Notes under the pieces: generated by a model
Told to the model about the DNA's origin: nothing
What the model saw: the letters and a program-made list of their open reading frames with translations, nothing else
Databases searched by the model: none
From: Gordonia spumicola
Lineage (GTDB): Bacteria; Actinomycetota; Actinomycetes; Mycobacteriales; Mycobacteriaceae
Direction of reading: 5' to 3'
Length of the DNA stretch: 64,000 nucleotides
Assembly: GCF_009932475.1 (NCBI RefSeq)
Contig: NZ_BJOV01000001.1
Span: 1 to 64,000 of the forward strand
Program-made: the position numbers and the translations under genes
Shown here: piece after piece, positions 51,314 through 60,385 of the stretch
Position numbering within the stretch: the stretch's first letter is position 1
Layout of the letters: each line of letters starts with the position of its first letter

Positions 51314-52813
51314 CTATCCGGCCCAGGTGGGATCGCCGAGCGATGCAGCGAGTGCCGAGCGGGCGGTCTTGAATGTGGCTGTCTCGGGGAGTGCATCGAC
51401 GAGCCACACGCGGGTCGGCCGCTGCTTCGGGCCGAGGTCGGTCTGCGTCTCCAGGAATCCCTCGAAGTCGGCCCGTTCCAGCCGGTCGGCGACGAGGACC
51501 GCGCCGACGGCGTCGCCGATGTCGGTCGGTATCCCGACCACGACGCACTCGCTGATCGCCGGATGTCTGCGCAACACGGTCTCGATGGGACGCGTCCCGA
51601 GGTTCTCGCCGTCCACCCGCAGCCAGTCGCCGATACGGCCCGCGAAATGCACGAAACCCGCGTCGTCGACCCAGCCGAGGTCGCCCGTTCGGTACATGCC
51701 GCCGCGCATGCGGTCGGCGGTCGCGGCGTCGTCGTTGTAGTAGCCGTCGAACAGTCCCGGACCCGCGGTGTTGACGATCTCGCCGACGACTCCCGGCGCG
51801 ACGGGTTCGAGCGTGTCGGGATCGACGATCGCGTTCGGGGCGAGCAGCGGCCCGAGGGCCCCGTCGGGCGTGTCGGGTGTGCGGGAGATCGAGACGCCGC
51901 CCTCCGTCGACCCGAACCCGTCGATCACGCGCGCGCCGAAACGCCTGGTGAACTCGGTGCGGTCGGCGGCCGACGCCTCATTGCCGTACATGATCCGCAG
52001 TGGGACGTCGGCGTCGTCGGCACGTTCGTCGGTCGCCAGGATGTAGTGCAGCGGCTTGCCGACGTAGTTGGCGTAGGTGACGCCGTAGCGCCGCACGTCG
52101 TCGCCGAATCCGCGCGCCGAGAACGACCGGCGGATCGCGATCGACGCACCGCCCGCCACGGCGACCGACCAGCCCGCGATCAGCGCGTTCGAGTGGAACA
52201 TCGGCATCGCCAGGTACGCGACGTCGGACGGCCCCATGCCGAATCGGTCGGCCAGCATCATCCCGGCCGCCGCGAACTTGCGCTGACTGCAGCGGACGGC
52301 CTTCGGGTCGCCGGTGGTGCCGGAGGTGAAGATCAGCATCACCAGGTCGTCGGGGTCGGACTCCACGGGCTCGAGGCGATCGGGCGACGACCCGGCGACG
52401 AGAGCCGTCCACTCCGCCGACTCGACGTCGATCACCCGGACACCGTCCGGCGCGTCGAACAGGTCGTTCGTCGACGAATCGACGAGCACGATCTGACAAT
52501 CGGCGCGGACCGCGTCGGCGACCAACGCGGCGCCCCGCCGCGTGGAGTTCAGGCCGACGAGCACAAAACCGCCGAGCCCGGCGGCGGCGAACAGCGCCGA
52601 GAACTCGACGGAATTGGGCAGGAGCACCCCGACGTGCGGGCGACGGTCCGCGTCGAGGAGCGACCGCAATGCGGCGCCCCGGCGACGAGCCTCGCGCAGG
52701 TGATCGCGCCACGAGACGAACTCGCCCTCGAACCACACGCCGCGGTCGTCGACGTCGGCGAGCGGCTCGAGGAGTTGGCCGATCGTCCGCTGATCGGTGA
52801 TGCTCGCGGTCAC
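51314..52813 (-). CDS. fadD17: Acyl-CoA ligase FadD17
   Basis: 499 residues. LIFTSGTTGDPKAVRCSQ, IDGFGSTEGGVSI, MYRTGDLGWVDDAGFVHFAGRIGDWLRVDGENLGTRPIE, C-terminal LPETATFKTARSAL. It follows Rv3506 in gene order (fadD17-fadE27-fadE26). FadD17 activates sterol side-chain carboxylates (shorter chains than FadD19 in reported work). The start GTG overlaps fadE27 by GTGA. Confidence 0.92.
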   Translation of the reverse strand: MTASITDQRTIGQLLEPLADVDDRGVWFEGEFVSWRDHLREARRRGAALRSLLDADRRPHVGVLLPNSVEFSALFAAAGLGGFVLVGLNSTRRGAALVADAVRADCQIVLVDSSTNDLFDAPDGVRVIDVESAEWTALVAGSSPDRLEPVESDPDDLVMLIFTSGTTGDPKAVRCSQRKFAAAGMMLADRFGMGPSDVAYLAMPMFHSNALIAGWSVAVAGGASIAIRRSFSARGFGDDVRRYGVTYANYVGKPLHYILATDERADDADVPLRIMYGNEASAADRTEFTRRFGARVIDGFGSTEGGVSISRTPDTPDGALGPLLAPNAIVDPDTLEPVAPGVVGEIVNTAGPGLFDGYYNDDAATADRMRGGMYRTGDLGWVDDAGFVHFAGRIGDWLRVDGENLGTRPIETVLRRHPAISECVVVGIPTDIGDAVGAVLVADRLERADFEGFLETQTDLGPKQRPTRVWLVDALPETATFKTARSALAASLGDPTWAG

Positions 52814-53907
52814 CGCGCGGCCAGGGCCTCGCCGAGTTCGGCCAGCACCACGGGAGCCGAGCCGTATGTGAACTCGTTCTGCTTGGCGCGCAGGAAGAAC
52901 CGGTGAACCGGATGCGAGGTGTCGAGACCGACGCCGCCGTGCACGTGCACGGTGGTGTGCGCGACCCGGTGCCCGGCTTCGGCGGTCCAGAACGCGGCCG
53001 TCGACACGGCGTCCGACACCTCCGCGGGCGCGGTGTCGCCCGCGAACGCGAACGCCGCCTGAGCCACCGTCAACGAGAGCGCCTGCACATCGATGTAGTC
53101 GTCGGCCAGACGCTGCGCGACGGCCTGGAACGAACCGATCTTCCGTCCGAACTGCTCGCGGTCGCGCGCATACTCGGCGGTCGCCTCCAGCGCCCCCGCG
53201 ACCACTCCGGCCTGGTCGGCGGCCACACCGAGGCGCAGCAGGTCACGGGCGGTCGCCGCGGTGGTCGCGCCGCCGTCGAGGACCGTCGCCCGCGCACCGG
53301 TGAAGGTGACGGTGTGGACCGGCGTCAGTCCGGTCGCAGCGGTCTCGACGATCTCCACGCCGTCGCCCGCGGACACCATCGCGGCCACCGGGCCGTCCTC
53401 ACCCGCCGCGATCACCAGGAACGCGTCGGCGGCCGCGGCGTAGGGCACGTTCACCTTGACACCCGACACCGTCGACCCGTCGAACGTCGTCGCGGGTGTC
53501 AGCAGATCGAAGGCGATGTCCTCCTCGACCGCCGCGGTGACGACGGCGTCGCCCGACGCGGCGTGGACCAGCAGGTCGGTGAGCGAGTCGGGGCCGTGCG
53601 CGTCCAACAGCGGGACGGCGGCGACGGCGTGCTGTGCGAACGGGACACGGGCGAGCGCACGGCCGAGCGCCGTCGCCACCGCGGTCGTCTCCAACGCGGT
53701 CAGATCGGCTCCGGCCTCGCCCGCCCTCGCCGACGACGCGGCAAGGCCGAGCAGCCCGGATGCGGCGATCTCCCGCCAGAGGTCACGGTCGATGGGGGCC
53801 TTGTCGGCCTCGAGTCGCGCGGTGCGCTCGGACGTGGCGAGGCGGGCGGTGATGTCGTTGGTGAGGCCGGTCAGATCGCCTGCCGCCTCGGTGGGAGTGA
53901 AGTCCAT
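52810..53907 (-). CDS. fadE27: Acyl-CoA dehydrogenase FadE27 (steroid side chain, ChsE5-type)
   Basis: 365 residues. A reduced ACAD fold (LGVAADQAGVVAGALEATAEYARDREQFGRKIGSFQAVAQRLADDYIDVQAL) with the C-terminal HTTVHVHGGVGLDTSHPVHRFFLRAK. In M. tuberculosis FadE26-FadE27 form an alpha2beta2 enzyme for cholesterol side-chain CoA oxidation. It is encoded 24 bases downstream of fadE26. Confidence 0.92.
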   Translation of the reverse strand: MDFTPTEAAGDLTGLTNDITARLATSERTARLEADKAPIDRDLWREIAASGLLGLAASSARAGEAGADLTALETTAVATALGRALARVPFAQHAVAAVPLLDAHGPDSLTDLLVHAASGDAVVTAAVEEDIAFDLLTPATTFDGSTVSGVKVNVPYAAAADAFLVIAAGEDGPVAAMVSAGDGVEIVETAATGLTPVHTVTFTGARATVLDGGATTAATARDLLRLGVAADQAGVVAGALEATAEYARDREQFGRKIGSFQAVAQRLADDYIDVQALSLTVAQAAFAFAGDTAPAEVSDAVSTAAFWTAEAGHRVAHTTVHVHGGVGLDTSHPVHRFFLRAKQNEFTYGSAPVVLAELGEALAAR

Positions 53908-53931
53908 GAGGTTCTCCTGTGAATGGTCTGG

Positions 53932-55116
53932 TCAGCGCCGGGCCGGGGGCAGTTTGAGGGCGAGCATGCCGATGATGTCGCGCTGGATCTCGTTGGTGCC
54001 GCCGCCGAAGGTGAGGATCAGCGAGGTGCGCTGGAAGCGTTCGAGGCGGCCCTGCAGATGTGCGCCTGGCGTGCCCTGGCGGAGCGTCGCCGCCGGGCCG
54101 GCGATCTCCATCAGCAGGCGGTACGCCTCGGTCGCGAACTCGGTGCCGAAGACCTTCGTCGCCGACGCGTCGGCCGGTGACGGAGCGCCGCCGGACGCTG
54201 CGATCGACGCGATCTTCCAGTTCACGAGCTTGAGGAACTCGACCTTCGCGTGGACGCGCGCCAGATTGGCCTGAACCCACGGCACGTCGATGAGGCGTCC
54301 GCCGCCGTAGCTCTGCTCGCGGGCGAACGCGAGGGTCTCCTTCAGCGCGGTCTGGATGGGGGCCGCGCTGCACAGTGCCACCCGCTCGTTGTTGAGCTGG
54401 TTGGTCACCAACGACCAGCCGCCGCCCTCCTCGCCGATGAGTGCGCTCGTCGGGACACGGACGTCCTGGTAGTAGGTCGCGCTGGTGTCGACGCCCGACA
54501 TGGTGTGGACCGGGGTGTACGAGAAGCCGTCGGCCGAGGTGGGCATGATGAGCATCGAGATGCCCTTGTGCTTGGTCGCCTCGGGGTCGGTCCGGCAGGC
54601 AAGCCACACGTAGTCGGCGTACGGGATGAGGCTGGTCCACATCTTCTGGCCGTTGATGACGTACTCGTCGCCGTCGCGGACCGCGGTCGTGCGCAGCGAC
54701 GCCAAATCCGTGCCCGCTCCCGGCTCGGAGTAGCCGATCGAGAAGTGCAGGTCGCCCGCGGCGATCTTCGGCAGGAAGAAGTCCTTCTGCTCGGGAGTGC
54801 CGTAGTGCATGATCGTCGGCGCGACCGAGTTGATCGTCAGGAACGGCACGGGTGCGCCCGCGATCGCGGCCTCGTCGGTGAAGATCAGCTGATCCATCAT
54901 CGACCTGTTCGCGCCGCCGAACTCGGTGGGCCAGCCGAGGGCGAGCCAGCCGTCGCGGCCCATCTGACGGACCACGTCGCGGTAGGCGTCGCCTTCGCCG
55001 AGTTCACCGTCTCCGCCGGTCAGAGCCGCGCGGCGGTCGGTGGTCATCAGTCCGGTGAAGTAGTCGCGCAGTTCGAGACGCAACTCCTCTTGCTCGGGTG
55101 TGTATGCGATCCGCAT
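53932..55116 (-). CDS. fadE26: Acyl-CoA dehydrogenase FadE26 (steroid side chain, ChsE4-type)
   Basis: 394 residues. LALGWPTEFGGANRSMMDQLIFTDEAAIAGAPVPFLTINSVAPTIMHYGTPEQKDFFLPKI, SIGYSEPGAGTDLASLRTTA (FAD contact) and ILTFGGGTNEIQRDIIGMLALKL. Heteromer partner of FadE27. First gene of its minus-strand unit; divergent from fdxD across a KstR site. Confidence 0.93.
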   Translation of the reverse strand: MRIAYTPEQEELRLELRDYFTGLMTTDRRAALTGGDGELGEGDAYRDVVRQMGRDGWLALGWPTEFGGANRSMMDQLIFTDEAAIAGAPVPFLTINSVAPTIMHYGTPEQKDFFLPKIAAGDLHFSIGYSEPGAGTDLASLRTTAVRDGDEYVINGQKMWTSLIPYADYVWLACRTDPEATKHKGISMLIMPTSADGFSYTPVHTMSGVDTSATYYQDVRVPTSALIGEEGGGWSLVTNQLNNERVALCSAAPIQTALKETLAFAREQSYGGGRLIDVPWVQANLARVHAKVEFLKLVNWKIASIAASGGAPSPADASATKVFGTEFATEAYRLLMEIAGPAATLRQGTPGAHLQGRLERFQRTSLILTFGGGTNEIQRDIIGMLALKLPPARR

Positions 55117-55172
55117 GTGGTGGTCTCCTGCGATCGTCCGGCGCGTGCTCGGCCGGTGTGCTTGGCTACTTC

Positions 55173-55186
55173 TGAAACACGTTCTA
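55173..55186. promoter_or_regulatory. KstR-type operator of fadE26/fdxD
   Basis: TGAAACACGTTCTA fits TnnAACnnGTTnnA exactly. It lies in the divergent 124-base gap and may control both fadE26-fadE27-fadD17 and fdxD. Confidence 0.85.
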
Positions 55187-55240
55187 ACGTGTAATCACCG
55201 AGTCCGTCAACCAGCGGGCGCGCGATGCGAGGAGGATGCA

Positions 55241-55429
55241 ATGCGAATCAAGGCCGACTTCGATCTGTGTGAGTCGAACGCCGTCTGCGTCGGGATGGCA
55301 CCCGACGTCTTCGAGCTAGACGACAACGACTACCTGGTGATTCTGTCCGAAGAGGTGGACGACGCCAGGGCGGAGGAGATGCGTCAGGTTGTCGCATCGT
55401 GCCCGCGTTCGGCGTTGTCGATCGAGTAA
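55241..55429 (+). CDS. fdxD: 3Fe-4S-type ferredoxin FdxD
   Basis: 62 residues. FDLCESNAVCVGMAPDVFELDDNDYLVIL..VVASCPRSALSIE has three cluster cysteines and a CP motif, with the second position non-Cys, typical of mycobacterial 3Fe-4S ferredoxins that feed P450s. RBS GAGGAGG. Equivalent of Rv3503c and plausible electron donor for a sterol P450 such as CYP125. Confidence 0.9.
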   Translation: MRIKADFDLCESNAVCVGMAPDVFELDDNDYLVILSEEVDDARAEEMRQVVASCPRSALSIE

Positions 55430-55480
55430 TTCCGGGCCGGGTGGACGCGCACGTCTTTCGTCGACTCTCGACCACCGTGT

Positions 55481-55494
55481 TAGAACATGTTCTA
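55481..55494. promoter_or_regulatory. KstR-type operator of hsd4A-mce4
   Basis: TAGAACATGTTCTA is a perfect palindrome at the KstR consensus. It lies 62 bases upstream of hsd4A and probably controls the whole hsd4A-yrbE4-mce4 operon. Confidence 0.9.
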
Positions 55495-55555
55495 GTATTT
55501 TCCTGGTTGTAGAGCTGGACGCCGCGTGTCGACGTCCGAAGAGAAGGAGTGCGCC

Positions 55556-56446
55556 GTGAGCGGTTCGCTGGAAGGCAAAGTCGCAGTCGTCACCGGTGCC
55601 GGAGCAGGCCTCGGGCGTGCCGAGGCGATCGGACTGGCCGCGGACGGCGCCACCGTCATCGTGAACGACCTCGAGAAGGCGCTCGCGAACAGCGACGTCG
55701 TCGACGTGATTGCGCAGGCCGGCGGCAAAGCCGTGCCAATCGCCGGAGACATCTCCGACGCCGCCACCGCACGCGAGATCATGCGTACCGCCACGGACGA
55801 CCTCGGCGGACTCGACGTCGTCATGAGCAACGCGGGCATCACCCGCGACACGATGCTCTTCAACATGAGCGACGACGAGTGGGATCTGGTGGTGAACGTG
55901 CACCTGCGCGGCCACTTCCTCCTCAACCGCAACGCCGCAGCACACTGGCGCGCCGCGTCGAAGGCCGCGGGCGCACCCGTGTACGGGCGCCTCATCAACA
56001 CCTCGTCCGAGGCCGGGCTCCTCGGACCCGCAGGTCAGGCGAACTACGCGGCGGCCAAGGCCGGCATCACGGCGCTGACCTTGTCGGCGTCGCGTGCGCT
56101 CTCGCGCTACGGCGTCACCGCCAACGCGATCTGCCCGCGCGCCCGCACGGCGATGACCGCGAACGTCTTCGGCGACGCCCCGGAGGGCTCGATCGATCCG
56201 CTCTCGCCCGAGCACGTCGTCACCCTGGTGCGTTACCTCGCGAGCCCCGCCGCGGCGGCCGTCTCCGGTCAGGTCTTCGTCGTCTACGGGCCGAAGGTCA
56301 CGCTGATGGCCGCACCTCGCGTCGCGCAGGTCTTCGAAGCCGACGGTGACGACTGGACTGTGGACGCGTTGTCCGGTTCACTGTACGAGTACTTCTCATT
56401 GCCGACGAGCACTGGGACGTTCTCCGCGTCGGATCTGATGGACTGA
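55556..56446 (+). CDS. hsd4A: 17-beta-hydroxysteroid dehydrogenase-like SDR Hsd4A
   Basis: 296 residues from GTG with RBS GAAGGAG (an upstream in-frame start at 55526 lacks one). VAVVTGAGAGLGRAEAIGLAADGATVIVNDL, LINTSSEAGLLGPAGQANYAAAKAGI (Ser, Tyr, Lys) identify a type IV 17-beta-HSD-like SDR. Hsd4A acts on the side-chain hydroxyacyl-CoA. It ends 25 bases before yrbE4A, in one operon. Confidence 0.9.
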   Translation: MSGSLEGKVAVVTGAGAGLGRAEAIGLAADGATVIVNDLEKALANSDVVDVIAQAGGKAVPIAGDISDAATAREIMRTATDDLGGLDVVMSNAGITRDTMLFNMSDDEWDLVVNVHLRGHFLLNRNAAAHWRAASKAAGAPVYGRLINTSSEAGLLGPAGQANYAAAKAGITALTLSASRALSRYGVTANAICPRARTAMTANVFGDAPEGSIDPLSPEHVVTLVRYLASPAAAAVSGQVFVVYGPKVTLMAAPRVAQVFEADGDDWTVDALSGSLYEYFSLPTSTGTFSASDLMD

Positions 56447-56471
56447 CGACGGATCGCATTACTGCAGGACG

Positions 56472-57305
56472 ATGTCGATTAGTGGCACTGACGTGGACGG
56501 CGCGCGTGATAGGTTGCGTGCACGAGTGGGAGGAGGGGACTTGCTCTCGAAGCTTGCTGCCCCGATGAACGGTGTGGGGGATTTCGTCGCACTCGGAGTC
56601 GAATCGGCGCGAGAACTCTTCCGCCGCCCCTTCCAATGGCGTGAGACCGTCGAGCAGTCGTGGGCCATCGCCCGCGTCTCCCTCGTCCCGACCTTGCTCG
56701 TGGCGATCCCGTTCACGGTCCTTGTCAGTTTCACGCTGAACATCCTGCTCCGCGAGATCGGCGCGCAGGACCTGTCCGGCGCGGGCGCCGCGCTCGGCAC
56801 GATCACGCAGATCGGCCCGATCGTCACGGTGCTCATCGTCGCGGGCGCCGGAGCCACGGCCATCTGCGCCGACCTCGGCGCGCGGACGATCCGCGAAGAG
56901 ATCGACGCGCTCCGCGTTCTCGGCATCAACCCGATCCATCGCCTCGTCGTCCCGCGCGTCGTCGCCTCGACGGGCGTCGCGCTCCTTCTCAACAGTCTCG
57001 TGTGCACGATCGGCATCGCGGGTGGATTCGTCTTCTCCGTATATCTGCAGGACGTGAACCCCGGGGCGTTCATCGCCAACCTGACACTGCTCACCGGCCT
57101 CGGCGAGCTCGTCATCTCGATGATCAAGGCGGCGTTGTTCGGCCTGTTCGCCGGCCTCGTCGGCTGCTACCGCGGCCTCAACGTCAAGGGCGGAGCCAAG
57201 GGTGTGGGCGACGCGGTCAACGAGACCGTCGTCTACTCGTTCATGGCCCTGTTCGTGGTGAACGTGGTCGTGACCGCGGTCGGACTGAAAGCGACGATGG
57301 GCTGA
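56472..57305 (+). CDS. yrbE4A: Mce4 permease subunit YrbE4A
   Basis: 277 residues. MlaE-family permease: FRRPFQWRETVEQSWAIARVSLVPTLLVAIPFTVLVSFTLNILLREIGAQDLSGAGAALGTITQIGP, EEIDALRVLGINPIHRLVVPRV. Several membrane helices. A TTG at 56541 behind AGGAGGGG gives a length nearer the M. tuberculosis protein and may be the true start. Forms the Mce4 membrane channel with YrbE4B. Confidence 0.93.
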   Translation: MSISGTDVDGARDRLRARVGGGDLLSKLAAPMNGVGDFVALGVESARELFRRPFQWRETVEQSWAIARVSLVPTLLVAIPFTVLVSFTLNILLREIGAQDLSGAGAALGTITQIGPIVTVLIVAGAGATAICADLGARTIREEIDALRVLGINPIHRLVVPRVVASTGVALLLNSLVCTIGIAGGFVFSVYLQDVNPGAFIANLTLLTGLGELVISMIKAALFGLFAGLVGCYRGLNVKGGAKGVGDAVNETVVYSFMALFVVNVVVTAVGLKATMG

Positions 57306-57306
57306 C

Positions 57307-58158
57307 ATGGTTCTTCCAGGCACAACTCGACTCCTCACCGCTCGCGTCGCGCTCAAGCGCGCGGGCGACGACTGGAACAAGATCGGCGACCAGGCGCTCT
57401 TCTACTGGGACTCGATCGCATCGATTCCACGCGCGCTGCGGCTGTACAAGAAGGAGACGCTGCGATTGATCGCGGAGATCTCCATGGGCACCGGCGCGCT
57501 CGCGATGATCGGCGGCACCGTCGTCGTCGTCGGCTTCCTGACGCTGTTCACCGGCGGCACCATCGCCGTCCAGGGCTACAGCTCGCTGGCGAACATCGGC
57601 GTCGAGGCCCTGACCGGCTTCTTCTCCGCGTTCATCAATGTCCGCATCGCGGTCCCCGTCATCGCGGGCATCGCGTTGGCCGCGACGATCGGCGCGGGCG
57701 CGACGGCGCAGCTCGGCGCCATGCGGGTGAGCGAGGAGATCGACGCGCTCGAAGTCATGGCGATCTCATCGATCCCGTACCTCGTGAGCACCCGCATCGT
57801 CGCGGGCCTCGTCGCGATCATCCCGCTGTACTCGCTGGCCGCGCTCGCGTCGTTCATCGCGAGCCGGTTCGCGACCGTCGTCCTGTACGGACAGTCGTCC
57901 GGCGTGTACGACCACTACTTCTCGACGTTCCTCATCCCGTCGGACATCCTGTGGTCGTTCGTGCAGGCCATCTGCATGGCCGTCGCCGTCATGCTGATCC
58001 ACACGTACTACGGCTTCAACGCCTCCGGCGGCCCGGTCGGCGTCGGCGTCGCGGTCGGCAACGCGGTCCGCGCGTCGCTCGTGGTGGTCGTCGTCATCAC
58101 CCTCCTCACGTCGCTCGCCATCTACGGCTCCGACGGCAACTTCAATCTGGCCGGGTGA
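57307..58158 (+). CDS. yrbE4B: Mce4 permease subunit YrbE4B
   Basis: 283 residues, MlaE family: QALFYWDSIASIPRALRLYKKETLRLIAEISMGTGALAMIGGTVVVVGFLTLFTGGTIAVQGYSS, SEEIDALEVMAISSIPYLVSTRIVAG. Starts 2 bases after yrbE4A. Partner permease for sterol import. Confidence 0.94.
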   Translation: MVLPGTTRLLTARVALKRAGDDWNKIGDQALFYWDSIASIPRALRLYKKETLRLIAEISMGTGALAMIGGTVVVVGFLTLFTGGTIAVQGYSSLANIGVEALTGFFSAFINVRIAVPVIAGIALAATIGAGATAQLGAMRVSEEIDALEVMAISSIPYLVSTRIVAGLVAIIPLYSLAALASFIASRFATVVLYGQSSGVYDHYFSTFLIPSDILWSFVQAICMAVAVMLIHTYYGFNASGGPVGVGVAVGNAVRASLVVVVVITLLTSLAIYGSDGNFNLAG

Positions 58159-58161
58159 GAC

Positions 58162-59337
58162 GTGGCTAAGCAGACCCGCAGTAATGGCGTGCGCAAACTC
58201 GCCGCATTCATCATGGTCGGTTCGTTGGCGGCCATCGTCGCGCTCGCATCCGGCCAGTTCCTCGGATGGTTCGACAGCACCAAGACCGTCACCCTGTACG
58301 CACCGCGCGCGGGCCTGGTCATGAACCCCGACGCGAAGGTAAAGCTTCGGGGAGTCACCGTCGGGCGCGTCGCGAGCGTCGACGACAACGGGACCAATGC
58401 TCGTCTGGTGCTCGACATGGACGCCGACCAGCTCTCGCACATCCCGGCCAACGTAACCGCCGACATCAAGTCGAACACCGTCTTCGGCGCCAAGAACGTG
58501 AACCTCGTGATCCCGGAGTCGGGAGGCGAGGGCACGCTCAGCGGCGGCGACGAGATCAAGGCCGACCACGTGGTCGTCGAGCTCAACACCGTGTACCAGC
58601 AGCTCGTCAACGTGCTGGCCCAGGTGCAGCCGGACCGGCTCAACGTGGTCCTCGGTGCCGTCAACGACGCGCTGTCGGGCCGAGGCAAGCAGATCGGTCA
58701 GTCGCTCGTCCAGCTCAACGACATCCTCGGCAAGACGAATCAGCACCTCCCGGAGCTGAACCGCCTGTTCACCGAGGCCGCGACGGCGACCAACGTGTAC
58801 GCCGACGCGATGCCGAACCTGATGCGGACCATCGACAACGCGACGGTCGTCGGCAACACCCTCGTCGACAACGCGTCCAACCTCGACAGCCTGCTCATCA
58901 ATGTGACGGGCATGGCCCGCAGCGGCAACGGGGTGCTCTCCAAGAGCAAGAAGAACCTGATGTCGACCCTCACCGATCTGGCCCCGGTGACGGCGCTGCT
59001 CGGTTACCAGGCTCCCGGTCTGCGCTGCTTCATCACCGGAGCCAGCGACGCGGCCGACATCGCCGAACCGCTCCTCGGCGGGCGCAACGGCATGCTGCTG
59101 CTCGACGCGGGCCTCATCCCGGGCCAGGACCCGTACCGCTACCCGCAAGACCTCCCCGAGGTCCGCGGCGACGGCCCGCCCACCTGCCAGGCAGGCCTGT
59201 CGGACATCAACTCCAAAGAGAAGATCCCGTTCTACGTGATCGACAACGCGGCCCAGCCCTACAAGCCGCGCACCACCCCCAAGGTGCAGGGCCACAAGCT
59301 CTTCAACCTGCTGTTCGGAGGTACGCCACGTGGATAG
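58162..59337 (+). CDS. mce4A: Mce4A sterol-import protein
   Basis: 391 residues from GTG. One N-terminal transmembrane helix (LAAFIMVGSLAAIVALASGQFLG) anchors an MlaD domain (YAPRAGLVMNPDAKVKLRGVTVGRVASV), followed by a long helical Mce tail. Mce4A-F assemble the periplasmic conduit for cholesterol. Confidence 0.94.
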   Translation: MAKQTRSNGVRKLAAFIMVGSLAAIVALASGQFLGWFDSTKTVTLYAPRAGLVMNPDAKVKLRGVTVGRVASVDDNGTNARLVLDMDADQLSHIPANVTADIKSNTVFGAKNVNLVIPESGGEGTLSGGDEIKADHVVVELNTVYQQLVNVLAQVQPDRLNVVLGAVNDALSGRGKQIGQSLVQLNDILGKTNQHLPELNRLFTEAATATNVYADAMPNLMRTIDNATVVGNTLVDNASNLDSLLINVTGMARSGNGVLSKSKKNLMSTLTDLAPVTALLGYQAPGLRCFITGASDAADIAEPLLGGRNGMLLLDAGLIPGQDPYRYPQDLPEVRGDGPPTCQAGLSDINSKEKIPFYVIDNAAQPYKPRTTPKVQGHKLFNLLFGGTPRG

Positions 59338-60385
59338 TCGCGCACGCGCCTTCCGCGCAACCGTCATCAAGCTGACGACCTTCGCCGTCGCCATGCTGCT
59401 CGTCCTCACCGGACTCGTGCTCGTGTTCAGCCGCTATCAGGGCGGCAGCAGCGAGTCGTACTCGGCGCTGTTCACCAGCGCGTCGGCGATGAAGTCGGGC
59501 AGCGTCGTGCAGATCGCTGGCGTCGACGTCGGCACCGTCGACAAGGTGGAGCTGACGCGCGACAACGAGGCGCGCGTCGAGTTCAACGTCAACGAGAACT
59601 ACCGTCTGCCGAAGACCGTCAAGGCGCTGATCAGGTACCAGAACCTGACCGGCGACCGCTACCTCGAACTGCAGCCCGGTACGGGATCGCTCGCCGACAC
59701 GTTGTCCGCGGGCTCCGAGATCCCGATCGAGCAGACCGAGCCCGCACTCGACCTCGACAAGCTCCTCGGCGGTTTCAAGCCGCTGTTCCGCACCATGAGC
59801 GGCGACGAGGTGAACCAGCTGTCGTCGGCCCTCATCGCGGTCTTCCAGGGGCAGGGCGGTTCGCTGAACAAGCTGCTCGCCAGCACCGCTGAGTTCACCA
59901 ACACGATCGCCGACCGCGACGCGCTGGTCGGCAGCGTCATCGACAATCTGAACACCACCCTCGGCACCTTGCAGGCCGACCATCAGGGTCTGGATCAGAG
60001 CGTGGACCGTCTCCAGCAGTTGATCACCGGACTCGAGGGCGGCAAGGAGGTGATCGGCCGCGCGATCAGCGAGAGCGCGGAGGCCACCACCGGCCTCGCC
60101 GACCTGATGAGCACCGTCCGACCGGACATGAAGAAGGCGCTCACCGGACTCGGCAAGACGTCCGAGGAAGCGCTGAAGGCCGAGCCGTTCATCCGCGACC
60201 TGTTGGGCCGCCTGCCGGGCGACTTCCACATGCTGTCGAACCTCGGCAGCTACGGATCGTGGCTGCAGATCTACTTCTGCCGCATCCGGCTGCTGCTGCC
60301 CGGACCGGGCAACACCCAGTACTACTTCACGGCCATCGACGTGATGGGCGACAAGACCACCGCAGGCGGGAGGTGCGCGACGTGA
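59330..60385 (+). CDS. mce4B: Mce4B sterol-import protein
   Basis: 351 residues from GTG overlapping mce4A. N-terminal TM helix (TFAVAMLLVLTGLVLVFS), MlaD domain (YSALFTSASAMKSGSVVQIAGVDVGTVDKVEL), helical tail, C-terminal YFCRIRLLLPGPGNTQYYF. Confidence 0.94.
   Translation: MDSRARAFRATVIKLTTFAVAMLLVLTGLVLVFSRYQGGSSESYSALFTSASAMKSGSVVQIAGVDVGTVDKVELTRDNEARVEFNVNENYRLPKTVKALIRYQNLTGDRYLELQPGTGSLADTLSAGSEIPIEQTEPALDLDKLLGGFKPLFRTMSGDEVNQLSSALIAVFQGQGGSLNKLLASTAEFTNTIADRDALVGSVIDNLNTTLGTLQADHQGLDQSVDRLQQLITGLEGGKEVIGRAISESAEATTGLADLMSTVRPDMKKALTGLGKTSEEALKAEPFIRDLLGRLPGDFHMLSNLGSYGSWLQIYFCRIRLLLPGPGNTQYYFTAIDVMGDKTTAGGRCAT

Noticed and set aside
57766-59409. 547-codon antisense frame over yrbE4B/mce4A
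   Set aside because: A shadow of the conserved Mce4 genes with no own motif.
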